64,000 nucleotides of DNA from Bog-159 sp963707465 (GCA_963707465.1 CAVPQK010000011.1:186001-250000); one strand, 5' to 3'; shown: positions 16,914 through 26,058, counted from the first letter of the stretch. Translations and numbers: made by a program. The notes: generated by a model not told the origin, from the letters alone.

Positions 16914-19301
16914 TTGCGCGGGATGCGGCGCAGTCCGGGATTTACGGCGGTGGCGGTGCTTTCGCTCGCCCTCGGCATCGGCGCCAATACCGCCATCTTC
17001 TGCCTCATTCACACGCTGATGCTGCGCAGTCTGCCGGTTCCGGAACCGGAGCGGCTGGTGGAATTCCTGAATCAATACCCGGGCGATCCGCCGCTGAACG
17101 TATTCTCGCTGCAAAGTTACGAATACTTCCGGAACCACAATCACGTGTTTTCCGGACTGACCGGCGTGCGCCCCTCCCATTTTCATCTGCGCGGCGAGGG
17201 CCTGGAGCCGGAAGGGGTGGAGGGAGCCGTGGTGGCCGCGAACTTCTTTCAGGTGCTGGGGGTGAAGCCGGCGATCGGCAGGCTGATTGCCCCTGGGGAC
17301 TCGGCCGCCGTCGTGCTGAGCTGGTCCTACTGGAAGAACAAATTCGATCTGGATCCGGGCGTTCTGGGCAGGCGAATCGTGGTGGAAGATGCGCCGGTGA
17401 CGGTGGTGGGAGTGACTGCGCGCGATTTCCTGGGAGTTCAGGTAGGGTTTCGGCCGGACATCTGGCTGCCCCTGGCCGCGGATTCGACGGCGCATGGTCC
17501 CGGTCCCCTGCAATTGATCGGGCGGATGCGGCCCGGCGTTTCGATCGCGCAGGCGCGCGCGGAAATGGCGGTGCTGTTCCGGTGGACGCTCGAAGAAAGA
17601 ACTCGGGCCAGCAAAGACCCCTTGCAGCGGCAGTTGAAGTTCACCGTCGAACCCGCCGGCGCGGGTCTCTCGACCGGCCTGCGCGATCTTTTCGCGAAGG
17701 CGCTGGCGGCGCTGATGGCGGTGGTGGGGCTGCTGTTGCTGATAGCGTGCACCAACCTGGCCAACATGCTGCTGGCGCGCGGGGCGGCTCGCCGGCACGA
17801 GATGGCGGTGCGCGTGGCGCTGGGCGCGGGCCGGTTTCGCCTGATGCGCCAGGTGTTGACCGAATCGCTGCTGCTTTCCGGGATGGGCGGCCTGCTGGGC
17901 ATCTTTCTCGCCTATGCGGGGGCGGGCGCGCTGGTGCGGATCATGTTGTCCGGACGGCCGCCGATCGGCCCGCGCATCGATATTCAGGTGCATCCGGATG
18001 GGCAGGTGCTGCTCTTTGCCGGAGGGGTCGCGCTGTTGACGGGGCTGCTGTTCGGCCTCGCGCCCGCCTGGAGCGCGTTCGCCTCCGGCGTGGCGTCTTC
18101 GCTGCGCGAGAGCGGAAGGGCGGGCGAGACGCGGCTCGGCCGGTTCTTTGGAAAAAGCCTGGTGGTGGCGCAAATGGCCCTCTCGGTGGGGATGTTGAGC
18201 GCCGCGGGCCTGTTTATCGGCCACCTGTCGAACCTGGAACACATCGATCTGGGTTTCCGCCGCGACCATGTTCTGCTGGTGACCCTCGATCCGGTGCGCA
18301 GCGGATATAGCGGCGAACAATTGACGCTGGCCTACCAGGAACTGCTGTCGCGCCTGGAGACGATTCCGGGCGTGCGCACGGCCACCATCAGCGCGCCCAC
18401 GCCGCTCTCGGGCGCGGGGGCCAGCCGGTTCGTCAACGTGGAAGGCCACCTGGAACGGCCCGAGGATCGCCGGTACATTTCGGTGAGTTGGGTGGCGCCG
18501 AGATACTTCGAGACGCTGGGGACGCCGTTGCTCGCGGGGCGCGACTTCACTTTCGCGGATCGCGGCCGGCCGCGCGTGGCGATCGTCAACCAGGCGATGG
18601 CGGGTTATTATTTCGCCGGCGGCAACCCTATCGGAAAGTATTTTACGTTCGACGGCGAGAGCCAGCCTTACGAGATCGTGGGCGTGGCGGGCGATGCGAG
18701 ATACTCCGAGATTCGCGAAGGCCCGCGGCGCACGGTCTATCTCGACACGTTCCAATCCGCGGAGCCGGCGTTGGGTTTTGCGATCCGCACCGGCCTGGAT
18801 CCGGAGGCCGTGGGCCCGGCGGTGCGGCAGGCGGTGCGCACGGTGCTGAAGACCGTGCCGGTGGTGCGGATGACGACGCTGGCCGGGCAAGTGGACGCGT
18901 CCATCGTTCCGGAGCGGATCATCGCCACGCTTTCCGGGCTATTCGGGGCGCTGGGTACGCTGCTGGCGGCGATCGGCATCTACGGGCTCCTGGCGTATAC
19001 CGTGGCGCGGCGCATCGGCGAGATCGGCATCCGGATGGCGCTGGGCGCGACGCCGGGGGCCGTGTCGCGGATGGTGCTGCGAGACACGCTGGGGATGAGC
19101 TGCGTGGGCCTGGCGATCGGGGTGGTGATCGCATACTGGGGCAAACGCCTTGCCGGGAGTCTGATCCCGGGCCTGCCGGTCCAGAGCGCCATTCCGATCG
19201 TCTTCGGCGCGGTGAGCATGATGGCGATTACCCTGGTGGCGGCGTATGTGCCGGCGCGGCGGGCCGCGCGCAGTGGACCCCATCGAAGCTTGGCGGTATG
19301 A
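16914..19301 (+). CDS. MacB/FtsX-type permease (acidobacterial), damaged at both ends
   Basis: The 795-residue protein has an N-terminal membrane segment (FTAVAVLSLALGIGANTAIF), a large periplasmic MacB domain, a cluster of FtsX helices (about 250-420) and a second FtsX unit at the C-terminus. Only TTG 16914 starts this frame. Recognisable family sequence (DEQGVWQDARYALRGM) continues upstream without any start codon, overlapping the phosphoesterase end, so the 5' end is probably truncated. At the 3' end an extra A near 19272 changes the expected VDPIEAWRYE ending to SGPHRSLAV. It may be a late-stage pseudogene or a still-working variant. No ATPase gene is adjacent. Confidence 0.7.
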   Translation: MRGMRRSPGFTAVAVLSLALGIGANTAIFCLIHTLMLRSLPVPEPERLVEFLNQYPGDPPLNVFSLQSYEYFRNHNHVFSGLTGVRPSHFHLRGEGLEPEGVEGAVVAANFFQVLGVKPAIGRLIAPGDSAAVVLSWSYWKNKFDLDPGVLGRRIVVEDAPVTVVGVTARDFLGVQVGFRPDIWLPLAADSTAHGPGPLQLIGRMRPGVSIAQARAEMAVLFRWTLEERTRASKDPLQRQLKFTVEPAGAGLSTGLRDLFAKALAALMAVVGLLLLIACTNLANMLLARGAARRHEMAVRVALGAGRFRLMRQVLTESLLLSGMGGLLGIFLAYAGAGALVRIMLSGRPPIGPRIDIQVHPDGQVLLFAGGVALLTGLLFGLAPAWSAFASGVASSLRESGRAGETRLGRFFGKSLVVAQMALSVGMLSAAGLFIGHLSNLEHIDLGFRRDHVLLVTLDPVRSGYSGEQLTLAYQELLSRLETIPGVRTATISAPTPLSGAGASRFVNVEGHLERPEDRRYISVSWVAPRYFETLGTPLLAGRDFTFADRGRPRVAIVNQAMAGYYFAGGNPIGKYFTFDGESQPYEIVGVAGDARYSEIREGPRRTVYLDTFQSAEPALGFAIRTGLDPEAVGPAVRQAVRTVLKTVPVVRMTTLAGQVDASIVPERIIATLSGLFGALGTLLAAIGIYGLLAYTVARRIGEIGIRMALGATPGAVSRMVLRDTLGMSCVGLAIGVVIAYWGKRLAGSLIPGLPVQSAIPIVFGAVSMMAITLVAAYVPARRAARSGPHRSLAV

Positions 19302-19355
19302 GTGAGGGCGGCGGCTTCCGCAAGTGGTATAAAGGTTCATTCGGCCCACTGATCC

Positions 19356-20876
19356 ATGCCGAGCGCCGTGCAAGTGCCGCTCCAAGTCTTCATCTCCTAC
19401 GCCCACGAGGACGAGGATCTGCGTCACGAGCTCGTCAAGCACCTGAGCCAACTCCAGCGCGATGGGCTGATTCAAGTTTGGCTGGATCGCAGGATCACCG
19501 GCGGGTCGGAATGGGCCGGGCAGATCGACGAGCACCTGAACTCGGCCGATATCGTGGTTTTGCTGGTCAGCCCGGATTTCCTGGCGTCCGAGTACTGCTA
19601 CGACGTCGAGACGAAGCGCGCTTTGGAACGGCATGACGCGGGTGAAGCACGCGTGGTGCCGGTGATCCTGAGACCCTCGGACTGGCAAACATCACGGTTT
19701 GCGAAGCTTAACATTCTGCCCGAGGACGCCAAGCCGGTGGTGGACTGGAAGACGCACGACCACGGCTTTGTAAACGTGGTGGATGGATTGCAGCGGGTTG
19801 CGAAGGAGTTGCGAGAGCGCGGCGCCGGTCCGGCGCTTTCGCGGCCCGTCGTGCAGCGCGTGTCGCCCGGGCGCCCCATGCGATATTTGGCCGTGGCGGG
19901 CGTTTTGATCGCGCTGGCGATCGCCGCCGCGTGGTTCTGGTGGGCTGGGCATCAGCGCCGCGAACAGGAACGGCAATATGTCGCCCTGGGCGACGCCAAT
20001 CTGAACGTGGGCCGCTACGAAGATGCCCGCGGCCCGTACCAACAGGCCCTTGGTCTGGATCCTGGCAATGCGGCGGCGAGTTTAGGCATCCAGATAGTGG
20101 ACGTCGCCCGGCTTAAGCCCGATCCCCTAAACTTCGCCGAACGGCTGAAGGCGTTGCTCCAGCAAGCGCCCAAAGATGCGCATTTGAAGGTCCTGGAGGG
20201 CGACTATTTCGCCGGTCAGGGTCGTTTAGACGACGCGCTGAGCCGTTACCAGGAGGCCGCCAACCTGGACCCGAATCTGGCGCAGGCGTACTTCTCGATG
20301 GGCTGGGTTTACGACCAGCGGCAGGACATGGCGCACGCGATGCCGATGTATCAGCGGGCGGTTAAACTGGCGCCGTCCTCGCCGCAATACGCGTGTAGCC
20401 TGGCCGATCAGTATTTCAAACGAGGCGATTACGACGATGCGATCCGGGTTTTTGGAGGCACCCGGCAGTTCCCATTGGCGGCGCTGGAGAGCGCGAAGAT
20501 CTATCGGCTGAAGGGCGATCTGAAGGCCGCCGAACCCTTGCAACACCAGGCCGTTGACTGGCTGGACGATCATGCGGTGGCGTCCACGCCCGAGAACCGG
20601 TTGCCGTGGTCGATTGAGTCCGGCGGCGCGCAACCCGCCAGTCTCGCTGAGAGTGCGCGGATCTGCTACGCGCATTTGGAATACTCCGCGACGCTGTATC
20701 TGGACGACGACGAGACTCGCGCCAGGCAGCAGTCGGACAAGGCGGAGAAGGATTGCGGCGCACGGTTCGGCGCGGTCAAGAGCATCGTTCGTTGGGAGAT
20801 GCAGAATGTCGCCGGGGCGCAAAGCCAACTGGCCGTCCGGACTGCCGCTTACAACCGAAAGTTCCTGTCCGAGTAG
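19356..20876 (+). CDS. TIR domain - transmembrane - TPR protein
   Basis: The product has 506 residues. An N-terminal TIR domain covers about residues 8-150. It has QVFISYAHEDEDLRHELVKH and SPDFLASEYCYDVETKRAL, where Cys81 and Glu85 stand in the C-x3-E position of NAD-cleaving TIR domains. A single membrane helix lies at about 177-198. Tetratricopeptide repeats fill about 205-400 (for example YVALGDANLNVGRYEDARGP). The TIR part should be cytoplasmic and the TPR part outside the cytoplasm. It could signal, act in defence, or simply scaffold. No partner enzyme lies beside it. A promoter for the next operon follows directly. Confidence 0.85.
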   Translation: MPSAVQVPLQVFISYAHEDEDLRHELVKHLSQLQRDGLIQVWLDRRITGGSEWAGQIDEHLNSADIVVLLVSPDFLASEYCYDVETKRALERHDAGEARVVPVILRPSDWQTSRFAKLNILPEDAKPVVDWKTHDHGFVNVVDGLQRVAKELRERGAGPALSRPVVQRVSPGRPMRYLAVAGVLIALAIAAAWFWWAGHQRREQERQYVALGDANLNVGRYEDARGPYQQALGLDPGNAAASLGIQIVDVARLKPDPLNFAERLKALLQQAPKDAHLKVLEGDYFAGQGRLDDALSRYQEAANLDPNLAQAYFSMGWVYDQRQDMAHAMPMYQRAVKLAPSSPQYACSLADQYFKRGDYDDAIRVFGGTRQFPLAALESAKIYRLKGDLKAAEPLQHQAVDWLDDHAVASTPENRLPWSIESGGAQPASLAESARICYAHLEYSATLYLDDDETRARQQSDKAEKDCGARFGAVKSIVRWEMQNVAGAQSQLAVRTAAYNRKFLSE

Positions 20877-20891
20877 GTCCCCATTTTAGTA

Positions 20892-20920
20892 TTTACAGAC
20901 CTTGTAATCTGTAATATAAT
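20892..20920 (+). promoter_or_regulatory. Strong sigma-70 promoter with operator palindrome for the CoA-transferase/VOR operon
   Basis: TTTACA (20892-20897) and TATAAT (20915-20920) are 17 bases apart. The inverted repeat TTACAGA (20893-20899) / TCTGTAA (20908-20914) fills the spacer and overlaps the -35 box, an ideal place for a repressor. The regulator is not in the window as far as can be seen. Confidence 0.75.
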
Positions 20921-20951
20921 TCAGGTAGACCCACTTGGGGGTGGGGCTATC

Positions 20952-22274
20952 TTGAAGCTGGCCGCGCAATTCCGCCAAAAGGTCGTCAGCGCCGACCGCG
21001 CCGTCGAAGCCGTCCGGTCGGGCGAGCGCGTCTGGGTACATGAAGGCAATGCCACTCCGGTTCCACTGATCGAAGCTTTGCTGGGCCGCGCCTCCGAGCT
21101 GCGCGATGTCGAGATCGTCCACATGCTGACCCTCGGCAGCGCCGATTACACGCTGCCGGAATACGAAGGCCATTTCCGCCACAACGGTCTTTTCCTGGGG
21201 GGAAATGTACGCCCCGCGGTGGCCGCCGGACGCGCCGATTACACGCCCATCTGCCTCAGCGAAATCGAGAAGCTGTTCTGGTCCGGCGAAATGCCGCTGG
21301 ACGTGGCGCTGATCCAGACCTCGCCGCCCGATGAACACGGCTACCTCAGCCTGGGCACCAGCATCGACTGCACGCTGAGCGCGGCGCAGTGCGCGCGCTA
21401 CGTCATCGCGGAAGTCAACGACCAGATGCCGCGCACGCTGGGCGATACATTTCTGCACCTGAGCAAAGTTTCGGCGGTCGTCGAGACGTCGCGCCCGCTA
21501 CTGGAACTGGCCCCTGTGGCGCCGAGCGGCGTGCAGAACCGCATCGCGCGGAACGTCGCGTCGCTGATCCCGGATGGCGCCACGCTGCAACTTGGCATCG
21601 GCGGCATTCCCAACGCCGTGCTGGAATCGCTCTACGACCGGAAGGACCTCGGCATTCACAGCGAGATGTGCCCGGATGGCGCGGTGCCGCTGATCGAAGC
21701 CGGCGTCATCACCGGCGACCGCAAGACGCTGCACCGGGGCAAAATCGTCGCGGGCTTTGTGTTTGGCACGAAGCGGATTTTCGATTTCATCCATAACAAC
21801 CCGCTCTTCGAATTCCATCCCACGCAATACGTCAACGATCCGTTTGTGATTGCGCAGAACGACCGGATGGTGGCCATCAACTCGGCGATTCAGGTGGATC
21901 TCAGCGGCCAGGTCTGCGCCGATTCCATGGGCACGGTGCCGTACAGCGGTTTCGGCGGGCAACTGGATTTCGTGCGCGGAGCGGCGCGTTCCAAGGGCGG
22001 CAAGCCCATCATCGCGCTGCCCTCCACCGCAAGGAACGGGCATGTATCGCGCATTGTGCCGGTGCTCGATCCGGGCGCGGGGGTGGTCACCAGCCGCGCG
22101 GACGTGCACTACGTGGTTACCGAGCATGGCGTGGCGTATCTGTGGGGCAAGACGCTGCGGCAACGCGCCGAAGCGCTGATCGAGATCGCCGATCCCAAAT
22201 TTCGCGACGAGCTGTATGATTTCGCCGCGCGCGCGAACTACGTGGAAGCGCGCCAGGTGCTGGAGGTCGCATGA
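20952..22274 (+). CDS. Acetyl-CoA hydrolase/transferase family CoA-transferase
   Basis: The 440-residue enzyme belongs to the 4-hydroxybutyrate/acetate CoA-transferase family. It has the GIHSEMCPDGAVPLIEAG block, in which the Glu of HSEM is the expected catalytic residue forming the acyl-CoA anhydride, and PYSGFGGQLDFVRGA, the CoA-binding glycine loop. The start is TTG 20952, the only start close after the promoter. Its stop overlaps the ferredoxin gene (ATGA). In this operon it could exchange CoA between branched-chain acyl-CoA and acetate, or hydrolyse the thioester. The exact substrate is inferred. Confidence 0.88.
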   Translation: MKLAAQFRQKVVSADRAVEAVRSGERVWVHEGNATPVPLIEALLGRASELRDVEIVHMLTLGSADYTLPEYEGHFRHNGLFLGGNVRPAVAAGRADYTPICLSEIEKLFWSGEMPLDVALIQTSPPDEHGYLSLGTSIDCTLSAAQCARYVIAEVNDQMPRTLGDTFLHLSKVSAVVETSRPLLELAPVAPSGVQNRIARNVASLIPDGATLQLGIGGIPNAVLESLYDRKDLGIHSEMCPDGAVPLIEAGVITGDRKTLHRGKIVAGFVFGTKRIFDFIHNNPLFEFHPTQYVNDPFVIAQNDRMVAINSAIQVDLSGQVCADSMGTVPYSGFGGQLDFVRGAARSKGGKPIIALPSTARNGHVSRIVPVLDPGAGVVTSRADVHYVVTEHGVAYLWGKTLRQRAEALIEIADPKFRDELYDFAARANYVEARQVLEVA

Positions 22275-22507
22275 CAAACGCCGGCAAACCCGACCGCGGC
22301 ATGGTCGAGTTGAATTCGGAGGAGTGCAAGGGTTGCGGGTTGTGCGTGGAGGCCTGCCCGCCCAAGGTCCTGCTGCTGGCGGACCATTTGAACCGCTACG
22401 GCTATCATCCGGCGCACTACGCGGGCGTGGGCTGCACAGGTTGCGGCATCTGCTTCTTTGTGTGTCCGGAGCCGGGCGCCATCATGGTGCTGCGCGCCGC
22501 GGCATAA
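22271..22507 (+). CDS. 2-oxoacid:ferredoxin oxidoreductase delta subunit (two 4Fe-4S ferredoxin)
   Basis: The 78-residue protein contains two CxxCxxCxxxCP motifs (ECKGCGLCVEACPPK and GCTGCGICFFVCPEPGA), each expected to bind a 4Fe-4S cluster. It passes electrons from the thiamine-containing subunits to free ferredoxin. The start ATG overlaps the CoA-transferase stop. The size and position match the VorD/KorD subunit of four-component enzymes. Confidence 0.9.
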   Translation: MTNAGKPDRGMVELNSEECKGCGLCVEACPPKVLLLADHLNRYGYHPAHYAGVGCTGCGICFFVCPEPGAIMVLRAAA

Positions 22508-22519
22508 GGAGGATCGGGC

Positions 22520-23593
22520 ATGGTCAAGCAATCGGCGAAGCAAATCACCAAGGGCAACGAAGCCATTGTGAAGGGCGCCATCCTGGCCGGGTGCCGCGCT
22601 TTTTACGGATATCCGATTACGCCGGCTAGCGAAATCACGGAAGCCGCCGCGCTCTATATGCCGCAGGCGGGCGGCGTTTTCCTGCAGGCCGAAAGCGAAG
22701 TGGCCGCGGTCAACATGCTGTACGGGGCGGCCGCCACGGGCGTGCGCGCCATGTCGGCCTCCAGCGGTCCGGGCATCAGCCTCATGCAGGAGGGCATCAG
22801 TTACATTGCCGGGTCGGAGCTGCCCTGCGTGATCGCGGATATCATGCGCGGCGGGCCGGGGCTGGGCAACATCGCGCCGGAGCAGGGCGATTATCACCAG
22901 GTGGTGAAGGGCGGCGGGCACGGCTGTTATCGCACCCTGGTGCTGGCGCCCAATTCGGCGCAGGAGATGGCGGACCTGACCATCGAGGCCTTCGACCTGG
23001 CCGAACGCTACCGCAACCCCGTGTTTGTGCTGGCGGATGGTTACATCGGGCAGATGATGGAGCCGGTGGAATTTCCGGAGGCCATCGCGCCGCCCGCGCG
23101 GCCGGATTGGGCGGTGCTTGGCACCGCGGAGAGCCGCCGCAACCTGATCAGTTCCATTTATCTGGAACCGGACAAACTGGAAGCGCACATACGCAAGCTG
23201 GAAGCCAAATACAAGCGCGCCGAGCGGGAAGCGGTGCAGTTCGAGGACTGGCGCACCGGCGATGCTGAAATCGTGCTGGTGGGTTACGGGATTGTGTCGC
23301 GCGTGCTGAAGCAGGTGGTGGAACAGGGTCGCGCGCGCGGCCTGGCGCTGGGGCTGTTGCGGCCCATTTCGCTTTATCCGTTCCCGGGCGACCGTCTGCG
23401 CGAGTTGAGCCGTACCGCCCGCAAGTTCCTGGTAGTGGAGCTCAGCACCGGCCAAATGGTGGAGGATGTGCGCCTGGCAGTCGAAGGCCGCTGTCCCGTC
23501 GAATTCTATGGCCGGGCCGGCGGCAATGTGCCGAGCGCGGAAGAGGTGCTGGAAGAGGTGGCGTCCCATCTGGAGGTTCCCGTCTATGCCTAG
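22520..23593 (+). CDS. 2-oxoacid:ferredoxin oxidoreductase alpha subunit (VorB/KorA type)
   Basis: The 357-residue protein opens with KGNEAIVKGAILAGCRAFYG and YPITPASEITEA, the pyrimidine-binding part of the thiamine enzyme. SASSGPGISLMQEGISYIAG and GGPGLGNIAPEQGDY follow, all typical of VorB (3-methyl-2-oxobutanoate:ferredoxin oxidoreductase) and KorA. AAGGAGGA precedes the ATG. The choice of branched-chain oxoacids over 2-oxoglutarate rests on the downstream aminotransferase. Its stop region overlaps the next gene by eight bases. Confidence 0.9.
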   Translation: MVKQSAKQITKGNEAIVKGAILAGCRAFYGYPITPASEITEAAALYMPQAGGVFLQAESEVAAVNMLYGAAATGVRAMSASSGPGISLMQEGISYIAGSELPCVIADIMRGGPGLGNIAPEQGDYHQVVKGGGHGCYRTLVLAPNSAQEMADLTIEAFDLAERYRNPVFVLADGYIGQMMEPVEFPEAIAPPARPDWAVLGTAESRRNLISSIYLEPDKLEAHIRKLEAKYKRAEREAVQFEDWRTGDAEIVLVGYGIVSRVLKQVVEQGRARGLALGLLRPISLYPFPGDRLRELSRTARKFLVVELSTGQMVEDVRLAVEGRCPVEFYGRAGGNVPSAEEVLEEVASHLEVPVYA

Positions 23594-25049
23594 CTACGCG
23601 GTCACACACGAGAAGGCCAAATCGTTCTATCCGACCTATGAGCGCAAAGCCGAGTTGCAGCACCAGACCCACTATTGCCCGGGCTGTGGGCACGGCGTGG
23701 TGCAAAAACTGATCGCGCGCGCCATCGACGAGCTGGGCATACAGGACCGCACCATCCTGATCAGTCCGGTGGGCTGCTCGGTTTTCGCATACTACTATTT
23801 CGACGTCGGCAACATTCAGGTGGCGCATGGGCGCGCGCCGGCGGTGGCCACTGCCGTCAAGCGCAGTTGCCCGCAAAGTGTGGTGCTGAGCTATCAGGGC
23901 GATGGCGATTTGGCCGCCATCGGCTGCGCGGAGATCGTGCATGCGGCCAATCGGGGCGAGCCCATTACGGTGGTCTTCGTCAACAATGCCATTTATGGCA
24001 TGACTGGCGGGCAGATGGCGCCCACCACCATGCTGGGCCAGAAGACCACCACATCGCCCTACGGACGCAGCCCGTGGAATGAAGGCTACCCGATGCACGT
24101 GAGCGAACTGCTGGCATCGCTCGAAGCGCCGGTCTACATCGAACGCGTGGCACTGGGCAACAACAAGCAGGTGATGAACACCGGGCGAGCGTTGCGCCGC
24201 GCCATCGAAAACCAGGTGCGAGGCTTGGGCTTCTCGCTGGTGGAAGTGCTGTCGCCCTGCCCCACGATCTGGAAGCTGGACCCGCTCGACGCGCAGCGCC
24301 GTGTACTGGAGGAAATGCCCAAGACCTTCCCGCTGGGCGTGTTCCGCGATCGCACCAAGGATGCGCCGGTGCGTCCAGCCCCACCAGCCCCGCCGCCGTT
24401 ATCCGACATCCCGGCTGTGCTCGGGCTAAGCGAAACGAACAAAACCCCAGCCCCCAGCCTCCAGCCCCCGGCCCCGGCGAGCAACGGCCGCGAAGCGACC
24501 GATGCTCGTCTAAAGATCGCTGGCTTCGGCGGGCAGGGTGTCCTGCTGCTTGGCGAAGTGCTGGCCGAAGCCGGATTGACTGCCGGCCTGGAAGTCTCCT
24601 GGCTGCCCTCTTACGGGCCGGAGATGCGCTCGGGCACTTCCAACTGTCACGTGCGGCTTTCGAGCCGGCCCATCGATTCGCCGCTGGTGTCTGTGCCCAA
24701 CGTGCTCGTGGCAATGAATGAGCCATCCCTGCGCAAGTTTATCGGCACAGTCCAGCCGGGCGGCTGGGTGATCTATAACGGAACGGCGCTGCCGGGCGAC
24801 TGCGCGCGCGCCGATGTCCACACCATCGCGCTGCCGTTCACCCGCCTGGGCGACGAATTAGGCGCTGCCAAAGCCGCCAACATCGTCATGCTGGGCGCGC
24901 TGCTCGAAGCCACGGACATGCTCAGCGAAGAGCAGGTGACCGCGGCCCTGCACAAGCTGGTGAAAAGCCCGCGCTGGATCGAGATCGACCTGGCCGCCAT
25001 GGCGCGCGGCCGGGAGCAAGCCAGAGAGGAAATCCGCCATGCAAACTGA
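23586..25049 (+). CDS. 2-oxoacid:ferredoxin oxidoreductase beta-gamma fusion
   Basis: In this 487-residue protein, residues about 1-270 are the beta subunit, with HYCPGCGHGVVQKLIARAID, the thiamine-binding YQGDGDLAAIGCAE and NNAIYGMTGGQMAPTT. Then comes a Pro/Ala-rich linker (about 265-305). Residues about 308-487 are the gamma subunit (IAGFGGQGVLLLGEVLAEAG). Beta and gamma are usually separate genes; here they are one frame. ATG 23586 lies inside the end of the alpha gene, and longer readings would only extend into it. The fused part overlaps ilvE by 11 bases. Confidence 0.9.
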   Translation: MPSYAVTHEKAKSFYPTYERKAELQHQTHYCPGCGHGVVQKLIARAIDELGIQDRTILISPVGCSVFAYYYFDVGNIQVAHGRAPAVATAVKRSCPQSVVLSYQGDGDLAAIGCAEIVHAANRGEPITVVFVNNAIYGMTGGQMAPTTMLGQKTTTSPYGRSPWNEGYPMHVSELLASLEAPVYIERVALGNNKQVMNTGRALRRAIENQVRGLGFSLVEVLSPCPTIWKLDPLDAQRRVLEEMPKTFPLGVFRDRTKDAPVRPAPPAPPPLSDIPAVLGLSETNKTPAPSLQPPAPASNGREATDARLKIAGFGGQGVLLLGEVLAEAGLTAGLEVSWLPSYGPEMRSGTSNCHVRLSSRPIDSPLVSVPNVLVAMNEPSLRKFIGTVQPGGWVIYNGTALPGDCARADVHTIALPFTRLGDELGAAKAANIVMLGALLEATDMLSEEQVTAALHKLVKSPRWIEIDLAAMARGREQAREEIRHAN

Positions 25050-26043
25050 AGATCATTCCGACGTCATTGTTTACTTCGACAATCAATATGTGCCGTTGCA
25101 CGATGCGCGCGTCAGCATCCTGACCCACGCGCTGCATTACGGCACGGGCGTATTCGACGGCATTCGCGGCTATTGGGACGAGCGCCAGGAACAGCTTTTC
25201 CTGTTGCGCCCCATGGAACACTTCCGGCGCTGGAAAGCGAACTCCGGCATTTTGCGCATCGGCATCGCGCCGGACGCCTCCGAACTGTGCGGCATCGCGG
25301 TGGAGTTGATCCGCCGCAACCGCTTCCACTCGCATGTCTATGTGCGGCCGCTGGCCTATAAGTCGGCCGAGCGCATCGGCGTCAATCCCGATAACCGCGA
25401 CGCCTACTCCGTGATCGCGGTTCCATTCGGCGATTACCTGGACAGCCGTCACGGGCTGCACGCGGGGGTAGTCTCCTGGCGGCGCATTGAGGACAACGCC
25501 ATTCCCGGCCGCGCCAAGATTTGCGGATCGTATGTGAATAGCGCGCTGGCGAGCGACGAAGCGCGGCGCAATGGCTTTGACGAAGCCATCTTCCTGACCG
25601 AAGCCGGGCACGTGGCCGAAGGCGCAAGCTGCAACATCTTCCTGGTGCGCGGCGGCAAGCTGGTCACGCCTTGCGGGAGCGAAAACATCCTGGAAGGCAT
25701 TACCCGGAATTGCGTGATGGAGTTGGCGCACAACGAACTGCATCTGGACGTGGTGGAGCGCCCGGTGGACCGCAGCGAACTCTACCTGGCCGATGAGATC
25801 TTCTTCACCGGTACGGCCGTGGAGTTGGCGCCGGTGACCAAAGTCGACCATCGCGCGGTGGGGTCCGGCGCCATCGGTCCGGTGGCCGCCGAGCTTCGCT
25901 TCCTGTACCTGGAGGCCACCCGCGGCCACCTGGCGAACTATCGCCACTGGCTGCTGCCCGCCTACGATCGCTCGCCCGCGGAGGCTGTCGAGCCGGAGCC
26001 GGTGCTGGCGGGGGCGGGCGACGGGGATCTGTGGGGCGTGTAA
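25039..26043 (+). CDS. ilvE: Branched-chain amino acid aminotransferase
   Basis: The 334-residue class IV PLP enzyme has THALHYGTGVFDGIRGYW near the N-terminus, RAKICGSYVNSALAS with the PLP-binding Lys, and HVAEGASCNIFLVR and ITRNCVMELA as further family blocks. It interconverts Val, Leu and Ile with their 2-oxoacids. Being last in the CoA-transferase/ferredoxin/VOR operon, it can feed or drain the oxidoreductase. The last 57 bases, encoding a Gly/Ala-rich tail, recur at 27729-27785. Confidence 0.92.
   Translation: MQTEDHSDVIVYFDNQYVPLHDARVSILTHALHYGTGVFDGIRGYWDERQEQLFLLRPMEHFRRWKANSGILRIGIAPDASELCGIAVELIRRNRFHSHVYVRPLAYKSAERIGVNPDNRDAYSVIAVPFGDYLDSRHGLHAGVVSWRRIEDNAIPGRAKICGSYVNSALASDEARRNGFDEAIFLTEAGHVAEGASCNIFLVRGGKLVTPCGSENILEGITRNCVMELAHNELHLDVVERPVDRSELYLADEIFFTGTAVELAPVTKVDHRAVGSGAIGPVAAELRFLYLEATRGHLANYRHWLLPAYDRSPAEAVEPEPVLAGAGDGDLWGV
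25987..26043 (+). repeat. 57-bp direct repeat, copy 1 (3' end of ilvE)
   Basis: This segment, ending in the ilvE stop codon, matches 27729-27785 at 51 of 57 positions. The copies enclose 1.7 kb of decayed genes. Confidence 0.7.
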
Positions 26044-26058
26044 GCCCGGGAAGCAGGT

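Noticed and set aside
16779..18890. 703-codon open frame on the minus strand opposite the permease
   Set aside because: Its product is rich in Arg, His, Gln and Pro with no motif. It mirrors the codon bias of the permease on the other strand in GC-rich DNA.
22238..23569. 443-codon frame opposite the VOR alpha gene
   Set aside because: No motif, and the plus strand has clear VorB sequence.
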